In this document: piece by piece, positions 5,837-7,025 of the stretch | How positions within the stretch are numbered: the stretch's first letter is position 1 | Layout of the letters: each line of letters opens with the position of its first letter | Source: Phenylobacterium aquaticum | Lineage (GTDB): Bacteria > Pseudomonadota > Alphaproteobacteria > Caulobacterales > Caulobacteraceae | Assembly (NCBI RefSeq): GCF_947378715.1 | Contig: NZ_CANCLE010000185.1 | Location: 1 to 7,025 of the forward strand | Direction of reading: 5' to 3' | DNA: 7,025 nucleotides | Notes under the pieces: model-generated | Database searches by the model: none | The model's input: only the letters and a program-made list of their open reading frames with translations | What the model was told of the DNA's origin: nothing | Position numbers and translations under genes: made by a program

Positions 5837-6621
5837 GCGGCCGCGCCGTCACCTCCCTGACCAATCCGACGGTCAAGGCGGTCCGCGCCCTGCACCTGCG
5901 CAAGGAGCGGGAAGAGACCGGCCTGTTCGTGGCTGAGGGCTTGAAGATCGTCACTGAGGCGGTGGAACTGGGCCATGCCCCGCACATCCTGATGTTCGGC
6001 CGTGAGGCCGAGGGCCACCTCCTGCTGCGCCAGGCCGCCAAGGCTGCCGAGGCCGCCGGCGGCGAAGTGATCGAGGTCACCCAGGACATCCTGGCCAAGG
6101 TGTCCCGCCGGGATAATCCCCAGGCCGTGGTCGGCGTGTTCCGCCAGGTCTTCACCCCGCTCGCCGATCTCGATCCGAACAGCGCGACCTGCTGGATCGC
6201 CCTGCACCGGGTGCGCGATCCGGGCAATCTCGGAACCATCGTCCGCACAGCCGACGCCGCCGGCTGCGGCGCGGTGATCCTGGTCGGCGAATGCTGCGAT
6301 CCGTTCTCGGTCGAGGCGGTCCGCGCCACCATGGGCTCAATCTTCGCCGTGCCGATCGTCAAGGCCACCGAGGAAGAGTTCGCCGCCTGGCGCCAATCCT
6401 GGCCGGGCTCGGTGGTCGGCACCCTGCTCACCGCCACGGTCGACCACCGCAGCGCGACCTACGCCAAGCCCGCCCTGGTGCTGATGGGCAATGAGCAGCA
6501 GGGCCTGACCCCCGACCTCGCCGCCCTCTGCGACGTCAACGTCAAGATCCCCATGCGCGGCCGCGCCGACAGCCTGAACCTGTCAGTGGCGACCGGCATC
6601 ATGATCTACGCGGCGAGCTGA
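5833..6621 (+). CDS. TrmH/SpoU-family RNA methyltransferase
   Basis: This is a probable 2'-O-ribose methyltransferase of rRNA or tRNA, of the knotted SPOUT superfamily (COG0566). From the GTG at 5833 it has 262 residues. The N-terminal substrate-binding part is TSLTNPTVKAVRALHLRKER (7-26) followed by GLFVAEGLKIVTEA (30-43). The catalytic domain carries all three SpoU motifs: RVRDPGNLGTIVRTADAAG (126-144, with N132 and R138), LVLMGNEQQGL (215-225, with E221) and IPMRGRADSLNLSVATG (239-255, with N249). The frame extends upstream to 5632, but that part lies inside the preceding gene and matches no family sequence. GTG at 5833 overlaps the previous TGA (GTGA); another GTG at 5824 is possible. Neither has a clear ribosome-binding sequence, which fits coupling to the upstream gene. 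The modified nucleotide cannot be predicted. Confidence 0.93.
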   Translation: MSGRAVTSLTNPTVKAVRALHLRKEREETGLFVAEGLKIVTEAVELGHAPHILMFGREAEGHLLLRQAAKAAEAAGGEVIEVTQDILAKVSRRDNPQAVVGVFRQVFTPLADLDPNSATCWIALHRVRDPGNLGTIVRTADAAGCGAVILVGECCDPFSVEAVRATMGSIFAVPIVKATEEEFAAWRQSWPGSVVGTLLTATVDHRSATYAKPALVLMGNEQQGLTPDLAALCDVNVKIPMRGRADSLNLSVATGIMIYAAS

Positions 6622-6649
6622 AGCTCAGCGGAATGCGAAGCTGAGCTTC
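6620..6649. terminator. Inverted repeat at a convergent junction, possible bidirectional terminator
   Basis: GAAGCTCAGC (6620-6629) and GCTGAGCTTC (6640-6649) form a perfect 10-bp stem with a 10-base loop. It starts within the TGA of the TrmH-family gene (6619-6621) and contains the TGA of the leftward small gene (6627-6625) plus its last codons. There is no U-tract on either strand. Stem length and placement between convergent genes support a role in 3'-end formation or transcript protection. Confidence 0.5.
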
Positions 6650-6972
6650 GCCCCCAGGAACCGGCCGGACGGATCATAGCCATTGGCCGCCGCCGCCCCG
6701 CTGCGCTCCGCGCCCGGCTGAAGTCCGCAAAGAAATCCGAGCGATCCGGTCACATCCTCCGACCTGAGCCGGCGGTCCACCGAGGTCCGCGCGACACCCG
6801 CCTGCTTCATCGCATAGGCCTGGGCGTAGGGCTCTGCGAGGGTCAGGCGCACCTGAGGCGCGGGTCCGGTCGCCATCACCGCCGCATCCAGGGCGAGACG
6901 CGGATCGGTCGGCTGGGCTTGTGCGGCGGCGGCTCCAAGGCTGGCGAGCAACACGAACAGGGCAAGTCTCAT
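6625..6972 (-). CDS. Small exported protein of unknown function
   Basis: I do not recognise a family. The 115-residue protein begins with a clear Sec signal peptide, MRLALFVLLASLGAAAAQA, likely cut after residue 19 before QPTD, leaving about 96 residues. The mature part has no transmembrane helix and a single cysteine (C82, in GSLGFLCGLQPG), so a lipoprotein is not indicated. The end, SGRFLGAKLSFAFR, alternates polar and hydrophobic residues like an outer-membrane beta strand, which may mean a beta-rich or outer-membrane-associated protein; this is weak. The start is well supported: GAGGAGG lies eight bases upstream, with ATG at 6972. Codon use matches its neighbours. It converges on the methyltransferase pair, and its final codons form part of the shared inverted repeat. 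Signal peptide plus strong ribosome-binding site make it a real gene despite its size. Confidence 0.75.
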   Translation of the reverse strand: MRLALFVLLASLGAAAAQAQPTDPRLALDAAVMATGPAPQVRLTLAEPYAQAYAMKQAGVARTSVDRRLRSEDVTGSLGFLCGLQPGAERSGAAAANGYDPSGRFLGAKLSFAFR

Positions 6973-6980
6973 GGAAGGCT

Positions 6981-6987
6981 CCTCCTC
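6981..6987 (-). promoter_or_regulatory. Strong ribosome-binding site of the small exported protein
   Basis: On the minus strand GAGGAGG lies eight bases before the ATG at 6972. It is the best Shine-Dalgarno match in the window and supports both the gene and its start. Confidence 0.7.
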
Positions 6988-7011
6988 GGGGGAAGTTACG
7001 AGGCCCGGCGC

Positions 7012-7017
7012 ATCATA
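7012..7017 (-). promoter_or_regulatory. Possible -10 element upstream of the small exported protein
   Basis: TATGAT on the minus strand matches five of six bases of TATAAT and would give a leader of about 33 bases before the ATG at 6972. The -35 region would lie at or beyond the window's right edge and cannot be judged. Confidence 0.25.
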
Positions 7018-7025
7018 GACGCGTG

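Noticed and set aside
1..7025. Search for a new defence, mobile or biosynthetic system
   Set aside because: No transposase, integrase, toxin-antitoxin pair, nuclease, repeat array, direct-repeat boundary or composition shift was seen. The recognised genes have housekeeping functions in a consistent high-GC background.

Overview
The window looks like a chromosomal core region of a high-GC alphaproteobacterium. The strong G/C bias at third codon positions, the frequent GTG and TTG starts, and the character of DapA, SmpB and the TetR-family protein suggest Caulobacteraceae (Caulobacter or Phenylobacterium type). That placement is inference from sequence character alone. I see no transposase, integrase, phage gene, CRISPR array, tRNA or rRNA.

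Layout. Positions 1-1821 hold a leftward, overlapping gene set: dapA (lysine/diaminopimelate synthesis), smpB (trans-translation ribosome rescue), then the N-terminal part of a GNAT-type acetyltransferase that runs off the left edge. The dapA/smpB and smpB/GNAT junctions are stop-start overlaps, so the three are probably one translationally coupled operon. A divergent intergenic region of about 130 bp separates dapA from a large rightward gene (1952-4087) for an exported Slt-family lytic transglycosylase. That gene converges on a leftward TetR-family regulator (4100-4729), and a small inverted repeat carries both stop codons.

The 204-bp region between the regulator and the next rightward gene (4730-4933) is the most structured non-coding DNA here. 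It holds a 19-bp operator-like palindrome, a compact GC hairpin and a long-range inverted repeat with a nested hairpin just upstream of the next start. A two-gene rightward unit follows: a class I SAM-dependent methyltransferase related to the RlmI group (4934-5836), overlapped by GTGA with a TrmH/SpoU-family RNA methyltransferase (5833-6621). This unit converges on a small leftward gene for an exported 115-residue protein of unknown function (6625-6972), again across an inverted repeat that includes both stop codons.

The gene content is mainly housekeeping: lysine and peptidoglycan precursor supply, peptidoglycan cleavage, ribosome rescue and RNA modification. I do not find convincing evidence for a new multi-gene system. 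The points most worth a second look are the candidate TetR operator and structured leader at 4815-4921, the palindromes spanning convergent stop codons, the co-translated RNA methyltransferase pair and the small unknown exported protein.
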